Positions 46,539 through 56,244 of a stretch of 64,000 bases of DNA are shown piece by piece. The position numbers were made by a program, and so were the translations under genes. The first letter of the stretch is position 1. The number at the start of each line of letters is the position of its first letter. Location: contig CALBAK010000028.1 of assembly GCA_937926445.1 (NCBI GenBank), positions 1-64,000 of the forward strand, given 5' to 3'. The notes below the pieces were generated by a model, which was not told the origin of the DNA, ran no database searches, and saw only the letters and a program-made list of their open reading frames with translations. Origin of the DNA: an uncultured Alphaproteobacteria bacterium (lineage in GTDB: Bacteria > Pseudomonadota > Alphaproteobacteria > Geminicoccales > Geminicoccaceae).

Positions 46539-47746
46539 CGCCGCCTGGTGCGGGGAAGTGCACCCGCTTCTTCCGCGCGTTGCCGAAGCTCCGGCGCGAT
46601 CCGCTCACTCTCGAGGATGGCTTCGGTATGCTCCGCGTAGCGCGGGGGAACACCGCGCAGCTTCCAACCGCTCCGCCCCGGCTTGATGGGCGTCGCCACC
46701 GCTCGGTAAGCGCCGACTTCGACGACCATGCCACGGTGCGCGGTGTGCGGGTGCGTGGTGGCTGCGCGAAGGCCGAAGATCGGGCCCGCCGGAACCCCGG
46801 CGTCGATGAGAGTGCGCCAGAGCTCCGCACCGTCGTGGCGGGCCAAGGCGCGCTCGAGTTCCGCCTTGAGGGCCGTGCGGTTGATCACCCGATCGGCGTT
46901 CGAAGCGAAACGAGGATCTTCGACGAGCTCCGGTGCACCGATGATCTCGCAAAGCCGGCGGAAAGCGCGCTCGTTTCCGACAGCCAAGAAGACGGGCACC
47001 GTTCCCGTCCGGAAAATGTCGTAAGGACTGATGTTGGGATGAGCGCTTCCCGTCAACTCGGGCTCTTTGCCCGACAGGAAAAAGTTGGCAGCATGCGGAT
47101 GCATCATGGCGAGGCCACAGTCGAAAAGACTGATGTCGAGATGTTGCCCTCGTCCGGACGTCTGACGTTCCAGGAGTGCCATCAAGATCGCGACCGCAGC
47201 GTAAAGTCCGGTTCCGATGTCGACGAGCGGGATGCCGATCCGAACCGGACCCGATTCCGGCGACCCATTGACAGAAAACATTCCCGTGATGCCTTGAATC
47301 ACCGCATCGTAACCAGGACGACCGCCCAAGGGGCCGTCGGGCCCGAAACCGGTGATGCTGCAGTGGATCAGCCTCGGATAACGCTCCGCCAGCACGGTTC
47401 GGCCGATACCCCAGCCTTCGAGGGTTCCCGGCTTCAAGTTCTCGACCAGGACGTCCGCGCCTTCGAGCAGAGCCAGGAGGACGTCGCGACCCGCGGGCTT
47501 ACCGAGATCGAGGGCGATCGATCGCTTGTTCCGATTGATGCCCACGAAATAGGAGGCATCCCCGTCGAGAAACGGCGGCCCCCAGTCTCGAACCTCGTCA
47601 CCCTGTGGTGGCTCGACCTTGATCACGTCGGCGCCGTGGTCGCCCAGAATTTGCGTGCAGAAAGGCCCACCGAGCACACGAGTCAGATCGACCACCTTGA
47701 TTCCGGACAGCATGCCTGCGGCCGAGCCACTTCGACCGTGCGTCAT
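46535..47746 (-). CDS. Class III (CaiB/BaiF) CoA-transferase
   Basis: 403-residue enzyme moving CoA between carboxylic acids. IKVVDLTRVLGGPFCTQILG, HGADVIKVEPPQGDEVRDWG and LVENLKPGTLEGWG are the family motifs; the catalytic Asp is expected in the LVDIGTGLYAAVAIL region. ATG 47746 follows GAAGGG. Intact, although it lies between pieces of a decayed transporter. Overlaps livF by four bases at the 3' ends. Confidence 0.9.
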   Translation of the reverse strand: MTHGRSGSAAGMLSGIKVVDLTRVLGGPFCTQILGDHGADVIKVEPPQGDEVRDWGPPFLDGDASYFVGINRNKRSIALDLGKPAGRDVLLALLEGADVLVENLKPGTLEGWGIGRTVLAERYPRLIHCSITGFGPDGPLGGRPGYDAVIQGITGMFSVNGSPESGPVRIGIPLVDIGTGLYAAVAILMALLERQTSGRGQHLDISLFDCGLAMMHPHAANFFLSGKEPELTGSAHPNISPYDIFRTGTVPVFLAVGNERAFRRLCEIIGAPELVEDPRFASNADRVINRTALKAELERALARHDGAELWRTLIDAGVPAGPIFGLRAATTHPHTAHRGMVVEVGAYRAVATPIKPGRSGWKLRGVPPRYAEHTEAILESERIAPELRQRAEEAGALPRTRRR

Positions 47747-47897
47747 GAGGAACCCTTCCTTCGCGAGCGCGGCGGCAACGCCTCGCCCTCGTTTAGGCCG
47801 GAAACGCTGCAGATGCCAAGCAGAGCACTGGAGAGCCCAGCTCGCCGGTCTGGCAAGCTGCATCCGCGGACGGAGTGACGCAGGGGAGGAAGAGCGG

Positions 47898-49063
47898 ACC
47901 ACGCGCGGCGTAGGTGCTTCGATCCTCGCATTGGCTCTATCCATTCCGCTCGCCGGAGCCGAGGAACTGCGGATCGGCTTCATGGCGACTTTCACAGTTG
48001 CCGGCGCGAACAGCGGCCAGCATCTCCGTGACGGCTCTCTCCGCGGGGTCGAGCACGCTGGGGGCAACTTGGGAGGCCTGGATACGCGTAGGACCATTGC
48101 CGATGATCAACTGAAGCCGGACATCGCTCGCCAGGAAGTCGACAAGCTACTGACCAGAGACAAGATGCATTTTGTCACTGGCGCGGTCTTCTCGAACGTA
48201 TTGCTGGCGATCTACAAGCCCGTGATCGGGTCCGGAGCATTTTTGATTTCGGCCAATGCCGGCCCCTCCCAGATCGCGGGACCGCTGTGCTCCGAGCGGT
48301 TCTTCTCGACGTCCTGGCAGAACGACCGGACCCATTCGGCCGTCGGGAAATATGCGCAGGACAACGGTTTTAAGCGCGTTTTGCTCCTCGCCCCCAATTA
48401 CCAAGCCGGTAAGGACGGACTCAACGGCTTCAAGTGATACTACAAAGGTACCATCGTCGACGAAATATACACGCCTCTCGGCTCCGTCGATTTCTCTGCC
48501 GAGATCGCCAAGATCCAAGCGCTGAAGCCCGAGGCGGTCTACGCCTTCATGCCCGGTGGCTCCAGTATCGCCCTCATCAAGCAATACGCCCAGGCAGGTC
48601 TCAACCGACAGATGCCGTTCCTATCCGCGTTCACCGTCGACGATACCTCGCTCCCGGCGCTCGGAGACGTGGCGGACGGAATGGTCTCGGCATCGCAGTG
48701 GGCGGCCGATCTCGACAACCCGGCGAACCGTCGCTTCGCATCGGCCTTCCACGCACAATTCGGCTGTGTCCCTTCCTACTTCGCAGCTCAAGCCTACGAT
48801 GCGGCCCGGCTCATCGACGCAGTCGTGAGGGGACCGGTGGGCGACTCGACGACAAAGCGGCTCTTCGCGACTCGCTGAGGAAAGCCGACCTCCCCTCAGT
48901 CAAGGGGAAGTGGAAAATCAACAGCAACCAATTTCCGATCAGCTACTTCTAACTCGTAACGCCGGGTACGCTCGCCGAAGGCACTTGTGCGATGGTTCAT
49001 AAGCAGCTCATCTTCCCTGACTACGCGGATGAGAACGCAAGAGAGTGTGGAATGCACTGGTGA
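47898..49063 (+). pseudogene. livK: Branched-chain amino acid binding protein, disrupted
   Basis: Periplasmic binding protein (Peripla_BP_6). The signal region VGASILALALSIPLAGAEEL has no start codon behind the GGGGAGGA site. TGA at 48435 interrupts NGFK/YYKGTIVDEIYTPLGS, a frameshift near 48835 displaces KAALRDSLRKADLPSVKGKW, and TAA 48950 interrupts FPISYF/LVTPGTLAEG. The ancestral end is TGA 49061. At least four independent lesions. Confidence 0.85.
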
Positions 49064-49084
49064 ACTCTGCCATACGAGACCACC

Positions 49085-50014
49085 GTGGAAGTGTCGCTCC
49101 TGCTTGTTCAAATCGTGAACGGTCTTCAGGTCGACATCTTGCTTTTTCTGGTTGCCTCTGACCTCACACTTGTTTTCACAATCCTGGATGTCATCAATCT
49201 TGCACACGGCGCCCTCTTCATGGGTGGCGCCTATGTCGGTGCTGTCACCATGGTCGGAACGGGCTCGCTGGTCCTGAGTCTTATCGCCGCACCTATCGGC
49301 GCGTTCCTCGTCGGCATCGTGCTCGACCGCCTCGTTCTCCGGTGGGTTTACGCGCGGGACCATTTGGATCAGGTCCTCGTGACGTTCGGTGTTTCGTTGC
49401 TTCTCAACGAGAGCTGCCGAGGGATCTTCGGGTCGGCCGCATACCCTCACCCGGTCCCGCGCTATCTCGACTGGAGCCTGGTCTTGCCGGGCGGCATGGC
49501 CTATCCGGCTTGGCGTCTTGCGATCATCGTCGCGGGATCGGTCGTAGCGATCGCACTGGCGGTCACCTTGAAAGGCACCCGCTTCGGAATGCTGGTCCGT
49601 AGCGCCGCCACGAACGCGCTGATGCTCGAGATGCTGATTGTGGACGTGCGTCGTCTTTTCCTGTGGACCTTCGCATCGGGCGCAGCGCTCGCCAGCTTCG
49701 CGTGTGCGATGGCCGGTCCGATCATCGCCATTCAACCCGGCATGGGCGACGCGATCCTCATCATGGCCTTTGGCGTGATCGTGACGGCGGGTACCGGTTC
49801 GGTACGAGGTGGTCTCGCCGGATCGAATGTCTTGGGCCTGGCCGATACGCTCGGGCGCTCCTTTCTGACGGATTTGGCTTGGCTGGCTTTGCCCCCGGCA
49901 GCTGCGGCCGAGTTAGGCCCGGGGATGTCGTCGATGCTCGTTTACATTTTGATGGTAGCGGTTCTCCTGCTGAGGCCCTAGGGCCTGCTGCCGTTCGGGC
50001 GCTGCGCCGCTTGA
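49085..50014 (+). pseudogene. livH: LivH-type permease with premature TAG
   Basis: Membrane subunit of the branched-chain amino acid importer. DLTLVFTILDVINLAHGALF is the family N-terminal motif. TAG 49979 replaces the Gln codon of the usual LRPQGLLPFG ending and removes only about ten residues before the ancestral TGA at 50012, which overlaps the livM start (TTGA). The protein might still fold, but its partners are destroyed. Confidence 0.72.
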
Positions 50015-50985
50015 GCCTCCGCTCCCACCTCGGCCGATCGCTGATTTCCCTTGTGCCGTCTGGGCCGGCAACGGCTCTTTTCATCGGTCTAGCTGTGGTG
50101 CTGTTCCTCTCCGAGTGGGCCGAGAACTCGTTCTACGTGAAGCTCTTAAACCGTGCCCTGATTCTCGGATTGGCTGCTCTCGCGCTCGATCTGATCGTTG
50201 GCGGGGCCGGCCTCGTCAGCTTGGGCCATGCGGCCTTTCTGGGCGTGGGCGCTTATGCGGTCGCCATTCTCGCGGAGCACGGAATTCACAACGGCCTCGT
50301 GCAGTGATCGGTGGGCATTGGAACGAGCGCCGCGCTTGCCCTCGTTATCGGCACCTTGAGCCTAAGGACCCGCGGTGTTCATTTCATTACGATCACCCTG
50401 GCACTTGCCCAAATGCTCTATTTCTTCGCAAACTCAGTCAGTCGTTACGGTGGCAATGATGGTCTCACGATCTGGGTCTCGACCTATTTTCCCGGTTTCA
50501 GGTCACTAGGCAGTCACCATGAACTGGCCTGGGTTTGCCATGCCCTCCTTTTCATTGCGTATTTGGCTTTCCTTCGCGTCCGCGACCCTCGCTTCGGCCG
50601 CGTGCTTCGGGCTGCGAAGGAGAACGGGCGGCGCATGCTCGCCCTCGGGTTCGCTGTGCACCGCCACCGGCTTGCTGCGTTCGTAATGTCCGGTGCTTCG
50701 ACCGGACTGGCTGGCGTCCTCCTCGCGACGATGACCGAGTTCGTCGCACCTGCCTACATGTCATGGCTTCGCTCCGGCGAGCTTCTCGCGATGGTCGTGC
50801 TCGGTGGGTTGGAGACCCTCCACGGGGCTGTCGCCGGCGCGCTTCTCTTCGTCTTCCTTGAGGAGTTGTCGTCGGCCGTTACCACCCATTGGGGACTGCC
50901 CTTCGGTCTGTTTCTCGTCCTGGCGGTTCTCACTGGCCGAGGGAAACTCCTACTCGCGACGCTCCGCAAGGCGGCGGTTCGATGA
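50011..50985 (+). pseudogene. livM: LivM-type permease with in-frame TGA
   Basis: Second permease of the importer. The ancestral start is TTG 50011. LDLIVGGAGLVSLGHAAFLG and the transporter signature AAKENGRRMLALGF are clear. TGA 50305 lies where relatives have Trp and splits the protein after about 98 residues; the same frame continues to 50985, overlapping livG (ATGA). Confidence 0.82.
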
Positions 50986-51736
50986 GCTCTTTCCTCGAGG
51001 CTCGAGGTCTCTGGAAGCGCTTCGGCGCGGTCGAAGCAGCAGCCGATTTGTATGTAAACGTTCGCTCCGGCGAAATCCACGCGGTAATAGGTCCCAATGG
51101 CGCCGGAAAGACGACGCTCCTGCGCCTGCTTTCGGGTGAATTGCGACCGGATTCCGGCCGTATTTTTCTCGAGGGCTGCGACGTGTCCAGCCCCCCGACC
51201 TACAAGCGCGCTCGGCTCGGGCTCGGACGCACATTCCAGATTTCGAGCCTGTTCTCCACTTTCACGGTCCTTGAGAATGTGCCCATCATGTGCCCATCGC
51301 GATCCAGGCTTGCGCTCCAGCAGGTCTTGCGCTCCGGCGCCACGCGGCGACCGACGAGGCGCTGAACGAAGCCGCAGCGCGTGTCCTCGACCGCGTATCG
51401 CTCTCGGATCTCGCCGATCGGCTGGCCTCGGTGCTCGCTCACGGAGAGCGACGGCTTCTCGAACTCGCAATCGCTCTCGCGCTTCATCCTCGGATACTCC
51501 TTCTCGACGAGCCACTCGCCGGGGTGGCTCCCGGCGACGCATCACGACTCCCCACGATTCTGCACGCGATGCGACAAGAGGCCGGGATCCTCCTCGTGGA
51601 ACACGATATAGACGCGGTCTTTCGTATTTCCGACCGAGTCACGGTCCTGGTGAACGGTAGGGTGATTGCGAGCGGCCCCGCCGAGATGGTTCACTTCGAC
51701 CCTGACGTCCGTACCGCCTATCTCGGCGATCTTTAG
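50982..51736 (+). pseudogene. livG: LivG-type ABC ATPase, frameshifted by duplication
   Basis: ATPase of the importer. ATG 50982, Walker [18 protein letters not shown]-loop region [20 protein letters not shown]. An 11-bp tandem duplication at 51277–51298 shifts the frame. The second half (HGERRLLELAIALALHPRIL, LLLDEPLAGVAPG, ILLVEHDIDAVFRIS) is in the next frame to 51736. Removing one 11-bp copy restores a single frame. Confidence 0.85.
51277..51298. repeat. 11-bp tandem duplication in livG
   Basis: ATGTGCCCATC occurs twice in direct succession (51277–51287, 51288–51298). Eleven is not divisible by three, so the copy breaks livG. Confidence 0.93.
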
Positions 51737-52319
51737 ACGGCCTCAATAAAACTGTTGCCGTTCAAGGCCCGCGCCTCCTCCTGCCCGCTAGGCTGAGAAA
51801 TATCGTGAACCGCCTCAATCACCACCCGGTTGTCACGGGCGCGCCTTCTTCCTGTCGGTGCCGAAAGGACTTCGTAGCCAGCGGCAAGGCCAGGCGCGTG
51901 CCGCTGCCCCCGCTGGACCGAGCCGCTCAAAGAGCAAGGGGTTCCCCTCGGGCCCGGATCAGTCCCGAGCTTCCCGCCTTGCCGCCGAAAGAGCCGCGCT
52001 TCGACGGCGGCCCCTTTAACGACATCGGGATCCCATCTGCCGTTCGGCTTCACCAGTCCTCCTCGCACGACGCCCCTCCTTCTTGTGCGATGGGCACGAC
52101 AACAGTTGTGTGTATCCTCGCGAAATACCCCCTCCCCAAGGCACCGTAGTTCACATGTCGTATTTTCGACGCAAACTCGTCTACTGCTATTCGCGATCGG
52201 TATCTCATCGCACGGCCTTTTTTTCGCTGCCATGACGCCTTGCCCTGCAGGCCAGATCCTTCCCTAACGCGTAAGAGGATTTTGCGATTGCTGCCCCTAT
52301 CGAGCCAGACATCTTCCTC
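51737..52319. other. Non-coding stretch
   Basis: 583 bp between the decayed livG and the convergent HlyD-type gene. A minus-strand frame at 51733–52233 is open but has low-complexity composition and no recognisable domain, so I do not call it. No clear terminator was found. Confidence 0.45.
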
Positions 52320-53678
52320 TCATCGCTCTCGCAGAGCGCGGTCTTTCGCTTTTATCAATGGCTTCAGCAAGTACTGGAGAACCGTTTTTCGCCCCGTAAG
52401 AACGTCGATTTCGGCGGTCATACCGGGCATAATGACCAAAGGCTGATCGTCCGTGCCCAAGTGGTTCCGGTGCGTCCGCACCCGAACACGGTAGAAGCTT
52501 TCGCCACGTTCATTGGTTATCGTATCCGCGCTTATATCTTCGACGACGCCCTTGAGATTGCCGTAGATAGAATAGTCGTATGCCGTAATTTTGACCGTTG
52601 CATTCAAACCGGGACGCAGAAAGGCAATGTCCGACGGCCTGATATGCACCTCCAAAAGCAGTGTATCCTCTAAAGGGACGATCTCCAGTATATCTTGGCC
52701 AGGCTGCACGACGCCCCCGATTGTATTGATCTTTATCTGTTTAATGGTACCCCGGAGCGGTGCTCGCACCTCCGTCCGCCGCACGCGGTCGGCTCCTGCC
52801 AACACGATTTCACGGATCCCCGCGAGCTCCGCGGCCTTTTGGGTCAACTCCTCCTGAGCCTGCGAGCGAAAGCCCGAGTACGCACGCTCGACCTTCTGGT
52901 TGGCTTCCCGCACCGCAGCCCGCACGCGCACGATCGATGCCCGTGTTGCCTCCACCGCGCCACGGAGATCGTTCACCTCGCGTTGAAGCTTGATGAAGAC
53001 GGATTGGGACATGTCACCCCTTCGTGCTGCCGGTTCTGCCAATCGCAGCTCTTCCCGCGCGAGCTCGAGTGACCGCTCGTATTGACCCAACTTGCTTTCG
53101 AGCTCCTTGAGCTCGTGCTCTCTCTGCTGGACCTGGCTTCTGAGTATCTCGACCTCCTTATTTAAATTTTCCTGGCGGCTCGCGAACAGCATCAACTCCT
53201 TTTCTGCGACCTCGCGCGCTTCGGCGAGGACCTCGGCCGGAAACACTAGCTTCGTGTCTTCAATTTCCGCTTGCAATCTCGCGATTGCCGCCATCAGCGC
53301 CAAGTAACGTGCCCGCTTTTCCCGGTAATCGCTTTCGGCACGTACGTTGTCGATCCGCAGTAACACCTGCCCCTCGTCGACGATCTGTCCTTCTCGCACG
53401 AAAAGATCGGCAAGAATACCGCCTTCGAGATTCTGAATAACCTGGATCTGTCGCGATGGAATGACTTTACCATCGCCCCGTGTGACCTCGTCTAGTTCAG
53501 CCCACGCAGCCCAGACCACAAATATGCCGAAGAACGTCACGATGGTGAGAAGAAGAACATGGCTCGACATTGCCGGCCTCAGGCGCTCCGCTCCGGCAGC
53601 TCCTGCCAACAAATCGGCGAGCTCGGCGTCGGGAGTGATGTGACGTATGCTGCGCCTTGTTGGGAGGACCGCACTCAT
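52320..53678 (-). CDS. Type I secretion membrane fusion protein (HlyD family)
   Basis: 452 residues. One N-terminal membrane segment (HVLLLTIVTFFGIFVVWAAW) is followed by WAELDEVTRGDGKVIPSRQI, a lipoyl-like half-motif, a long periplasmic coiled coil (about 120–290), and RRTEVRAPLRGTIKQIKINT plus GGVVQPGQDILEIVP, the second half-motif. It links the inner-membrane ABC exporter to TolC. It begins one base after the ABC gene ends. Confidence 0.93.
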   Translation of the reverse strand: MSAVLPTRRSIRHITPDAELADLLAGAAGAERLRPAMSSHVLLLTIVTFFGIFVVWAAWAELDEVTRGDGKVIPSRQIQVIQNLEGGILADLFVREGQIVDEGQVLLRIDNVRAESDYREKRARYLALMAAIARLQAEIEDTKLVFPAEVLAEAREVAEKELMLFASRQENLNKEVEILRSQVQQREHELKELESKLGQYERSLELAREELRLAEPAARRGDMSQSVFIKLQREVNDLRGAVEATRASIVRVRAAVREANQKVERAYSGFRSQAQEELTQKAAELAGIREIVLAGADRVRRTEVRAPLRGTIKQIKINTIGGVVQPGQDILEIVPLEDTLLLEVHIRPSDIAFLRPGLNATVKITAYDYSIYGNLKGVVEDISADTITNERGESFYRVRVRTHRNHLGTDDQPLVIMPGMTAEIDVLTGRKTVLQYLLKPLIKAKDRALRER

Positions 53679-53679
53679 C

Positions 53680-55938
53680 TCAGCTCTCTCCTCGGATCTG
53701 CCCGGCCGCTAGAGCCTTCAGAACTTTCTCTTTCGGCCCGTCGGCAACAATGCGACCACCGTCCATCACGATGAGCCTCTCGACCAGCACGAGCAGGGAG
53801 GCCCGATGTGTGACCAATAAAAGCGTACGCCCAGCCAGCTCGCGCGCTAGTCTCTGAATGAACCTGCTCTCAGCTCCATTGTCCATCGCACTCGTCGGCT
53901 CGTCGAGGACGAGAACTGGCGGATCCAACAGCAACGCGCGAGCAATCGCCACAGCTTGTCGCTGCCCGCCAGAGAGCATTTCTCCACGTTCTCCTACGTT
54001 CAGATCGTATCCAGACGGGTGTCGGCTGACGAAATCTTCCACGCCGGAGACGGCCGCGGCACGCAAGACGGCCGCGTCATCGACGAAAGGCGCTCCCAGG
54101 GTGATATTCTCCCGGATCGAGCCCTGGAACAACACGATGTCTTGAGGTACGCAGCCTATATTGCGTCGGAGGTCGGCGGGATCCAGCTGCCGGACGTCGA
54201 TGCCATCGATCAGCACAGCCCCAGTATCTGGTTCGTACAACCCGAGGACGAGCTTTTCGATCGTCGACTTGCCCGACCCGATGCGACCTATGAGACCGAC
54301 CCGTTCGCCGGGGGCGATCCGGAAGGAAACATCGGTGAGTGCCGGCAACTTTTGTCCTGGGTAACTGAAGGAGACGTTCTTCAACTCGATCGCACCCTTG
54401 ACTGCGGGCCTGTGAACAAAAGTCTTATTCGCAGGCCGCTCGCTCGGCAGCTGCATGATGCTGTTGAGTGTTTCGAGCGCCGTTCGGGCCTGGTTATATC
54501 GCGTGAGGACAGCTGCGACTTGTCCCAGCGGAGCCATAGCGCGGCCGGCGAGAATACTACATGCGATCAAACCCCCTGTCGTCAATCGACCGGCTGCAAT
54601 TTCGTAGACCCCGACGACGATTACGCCCACGTAAACAGCGTTGCCGACGAGATTCGCAAAATTCACCATGATTGCCGAAATTAGTCGGCTCTGGTTAGCC
54701 GAATCGGCTGTGGCACTTACGAGCCCCTCCCAGGCTCGCTGCAAGCGACCTTCGGCGCCGACACTCTTGATTGTCTCCAGCCCGTTGATCGCTTCGACGA
54801 GCAGCCCGTGTTTTTGTGACGCCTCGCGGAACGTCCGACGGACGATCCTGTTCAGGGGGTGCTGGAGGAGGAGCCCCACACCGATCACGAGGGGAATCCC
54901 CATCATCGGTACGATTGCGACAATTCCACCGAGGGCCCAGATAATTAATATAAATAACAATAGAAAAGGCAGATCCACCAAACTCGTCAACGTCGCTGAC
55001 GTAAAGAAATCACGCAGCGTTTCGAAATCGCGAAGATTACTTGCAAAAGCGCCAGCCGATTTAGGCCGCGCAGCCATCCTGATACCAAGAACGTGCTCAA
55101 AAACCCTCCCTGCCAATTGAATATCGGCGATTTTGCCGGCCACGTCCACGAGATATCCTCTGAGGATCTTCAGGGTGAAATCGAAAGCGAGAACGATTCC
55201 CATACCGATGGTGAGTACCCAAAGCGTCTCGATTGCATTGTTCGGAACAACACGATCGTACACATTCATAGCAAAGAGCGAGGTCGCAATCGCAAAAAAA
55301 TTGATCAGGATTGCAGCTAACAGAACCTCCCCGTAGATCGGCCATTGGCGGAGGATGGTGGACCAAAACCAATGCCCGGGTCGCGCCGCCACCGGCTGTG
55401 GATCGCGGTGCACCGGCCTGATCTTGGGTTTCGCGAAGAATGCGTAGCCGAGGTACCGCGCCTGGAGTTCGTCGCGATCCAGAGTGACCGAACCGCTCCC
55501 TGCCTCCGGCAGAAGAATTTCGAATCGACCGGCTGTTTCGCGCCTGACGAGAACAGCCGCTCGCCGGTCACGCAGAAGCAAGACGCAAGGGAGTGCGAGC
55601 TCGTCGATCGCCTCGAGCGACCGCCGAAGAAGCTTGGCACTGAGCCCGGCACGTTCAGCCGCACGCGGGAACAGGTCCGGCGTCAGGATTCCATTGACGA
55701 GCGGCAATCCCGCAGTGAGCGCTTGAGGTGATGCCGGACGTTCGAGAAGGTGCGCGAGCACGACCAAGCACCCCAGAAGGGGATCGTCCACTGCCGAGTC
55801 CGGGCGACGGATCAGCCACTCGCCTCTGGCAGCCGTTGGAGAGTTCGCCGCCTCCTCGGTCGCCCCCGGTTGCGGAGCCACGCCTTGGTCGCGTTGAAAC
55901 CGCGACGACGCTGCTTGGGTCGGAGCGAAGTCCGTCAT
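53680..55938 (-). CDS. Type I secretion ABC exporter with C39-like domain
   Basis: 752 residues from ATG 55938 (AAAGGTG upstream). The N-terminal 160 residues form a C39-peptidase-like domain without the catalytic Cys, used for substrate docking. Six membrane segments (about 170–440) precede an ATPase with Walker A LIGRIGSGKSTIEKL, signature EMLSGGQRQAVAIARAL and Walker B VLVLDEPTSAMD. This is the LapB/HlyB-like type that exports RTX or adhesin substrates. No RTX substrate gene is visible in the window. Confidence 0.93.
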   Translation of the reverse strand: MTDFAPTQAASSRFQRDQGVAPQPGATEEAANSPTAARGEWLIRRPDSAVDDPLLGCLVVLAHLLERPASPQALTAGLPLVNGILTPDLFPRAAERAGLSAKLLRRSLEAIDELALPCVLLLRDRRAAVLVRRETAGRFEILLPEAGSGSVTLDRDELQARYLGYAFFAKPKIRPVHRDPQPVAARPGHWFWSTILRQWPIYGEVLLAAILINFFAIATSLFAMNVYDRVVPNNAIETLWVLTIGMGIVLAFDFTLKILRGYLVDVAGKIADIQLAGRVFEHVLGIRMAARPKSAGAFASNLRDFETLRDFFTSATLTSLVDLPFLLLFILIIWALGGIVAIVPMMGIPLVIGVGLLLQHPLNRIVRRTFREASQKHGLLVEAINGLETIKSVGAEGRLQRAWEGLVSATADSANQSRLISAIMVNFANLVGNAVYVGVIVVGVYEIAAGRLTTGGLIACSILAGRAMAPLGQVAAVLTRYNQARTALETLNSIMQLPSERPANKTFVHRPAVKGAIELKNVSFSYPGQKLPALTDVSFRIAPGERVGLIGRIGSGKSTIEKLVLGLYEPDTGAVLIDGIDVRQLDPADLRRNIGCVPQDIVLFQGSIRENITLGAPFVDDAAVLRAAAVSGVEDFVSRHPSGYDLNVGERGEMLSGGQRQAVAIARALLLDPPVLVLDEPTSAMDNGAESRFIQRLARELAGRTLLLVTHRASLLVLVERLIVMDGGRIVADGPKEKVLKALAAGQIRGES

Positions 55939-56244
55939 CAGGCACCTTTCCGCAGAATTCGGCAGTTCGCCCTTGCGCGACCGGGGGACGGTATGTGGTT
56001 TTGTGGGCACAGCCCACGCCCACGAGGATGCCGCTCGCTGCCGCGCGCGCTCAGGGCCCTACCGGGTCGATCGGGCTTCGACGATGGCACAACAACTTGC
56101 GCGGTCGCCGATGCCAGCGCCGCCAGGAACGACAGCATCGCCCACTCCGTTGACGCGTCCACGGGCCCGGACTATCAGGCCCAAAGGTTAACGTAGTTTG
56201 TACAAAGGCTTCTGCGCGACCTCAAGGATCTGGAAAGAAGAACG
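55939..56244. other. Divergent promoter gap, T1SS operon/tolC
   Basis: 306 bp between the oppositely oriented ABC exporter and outer-membrane channel genes. No gene is evident; it should hold both promoters. An AT-richer patch with GTTAACGTAG lies at about 56187–56196. Confidence 0.5.

Noticed and set aside
11298-51736. Stop-codon reassignment or programmed readthrough explaining the many in-frame stops
   Set aside because: TAA, TAG and TGA are all found, at positions that suit different residues, mixed with frameshifts. Housekeeping genes contain none.
51733-52233. Minus-strand open frame
   Set aside because: No family pattern, low complexity, no ribosome site; likely chance in high-GC DNA.
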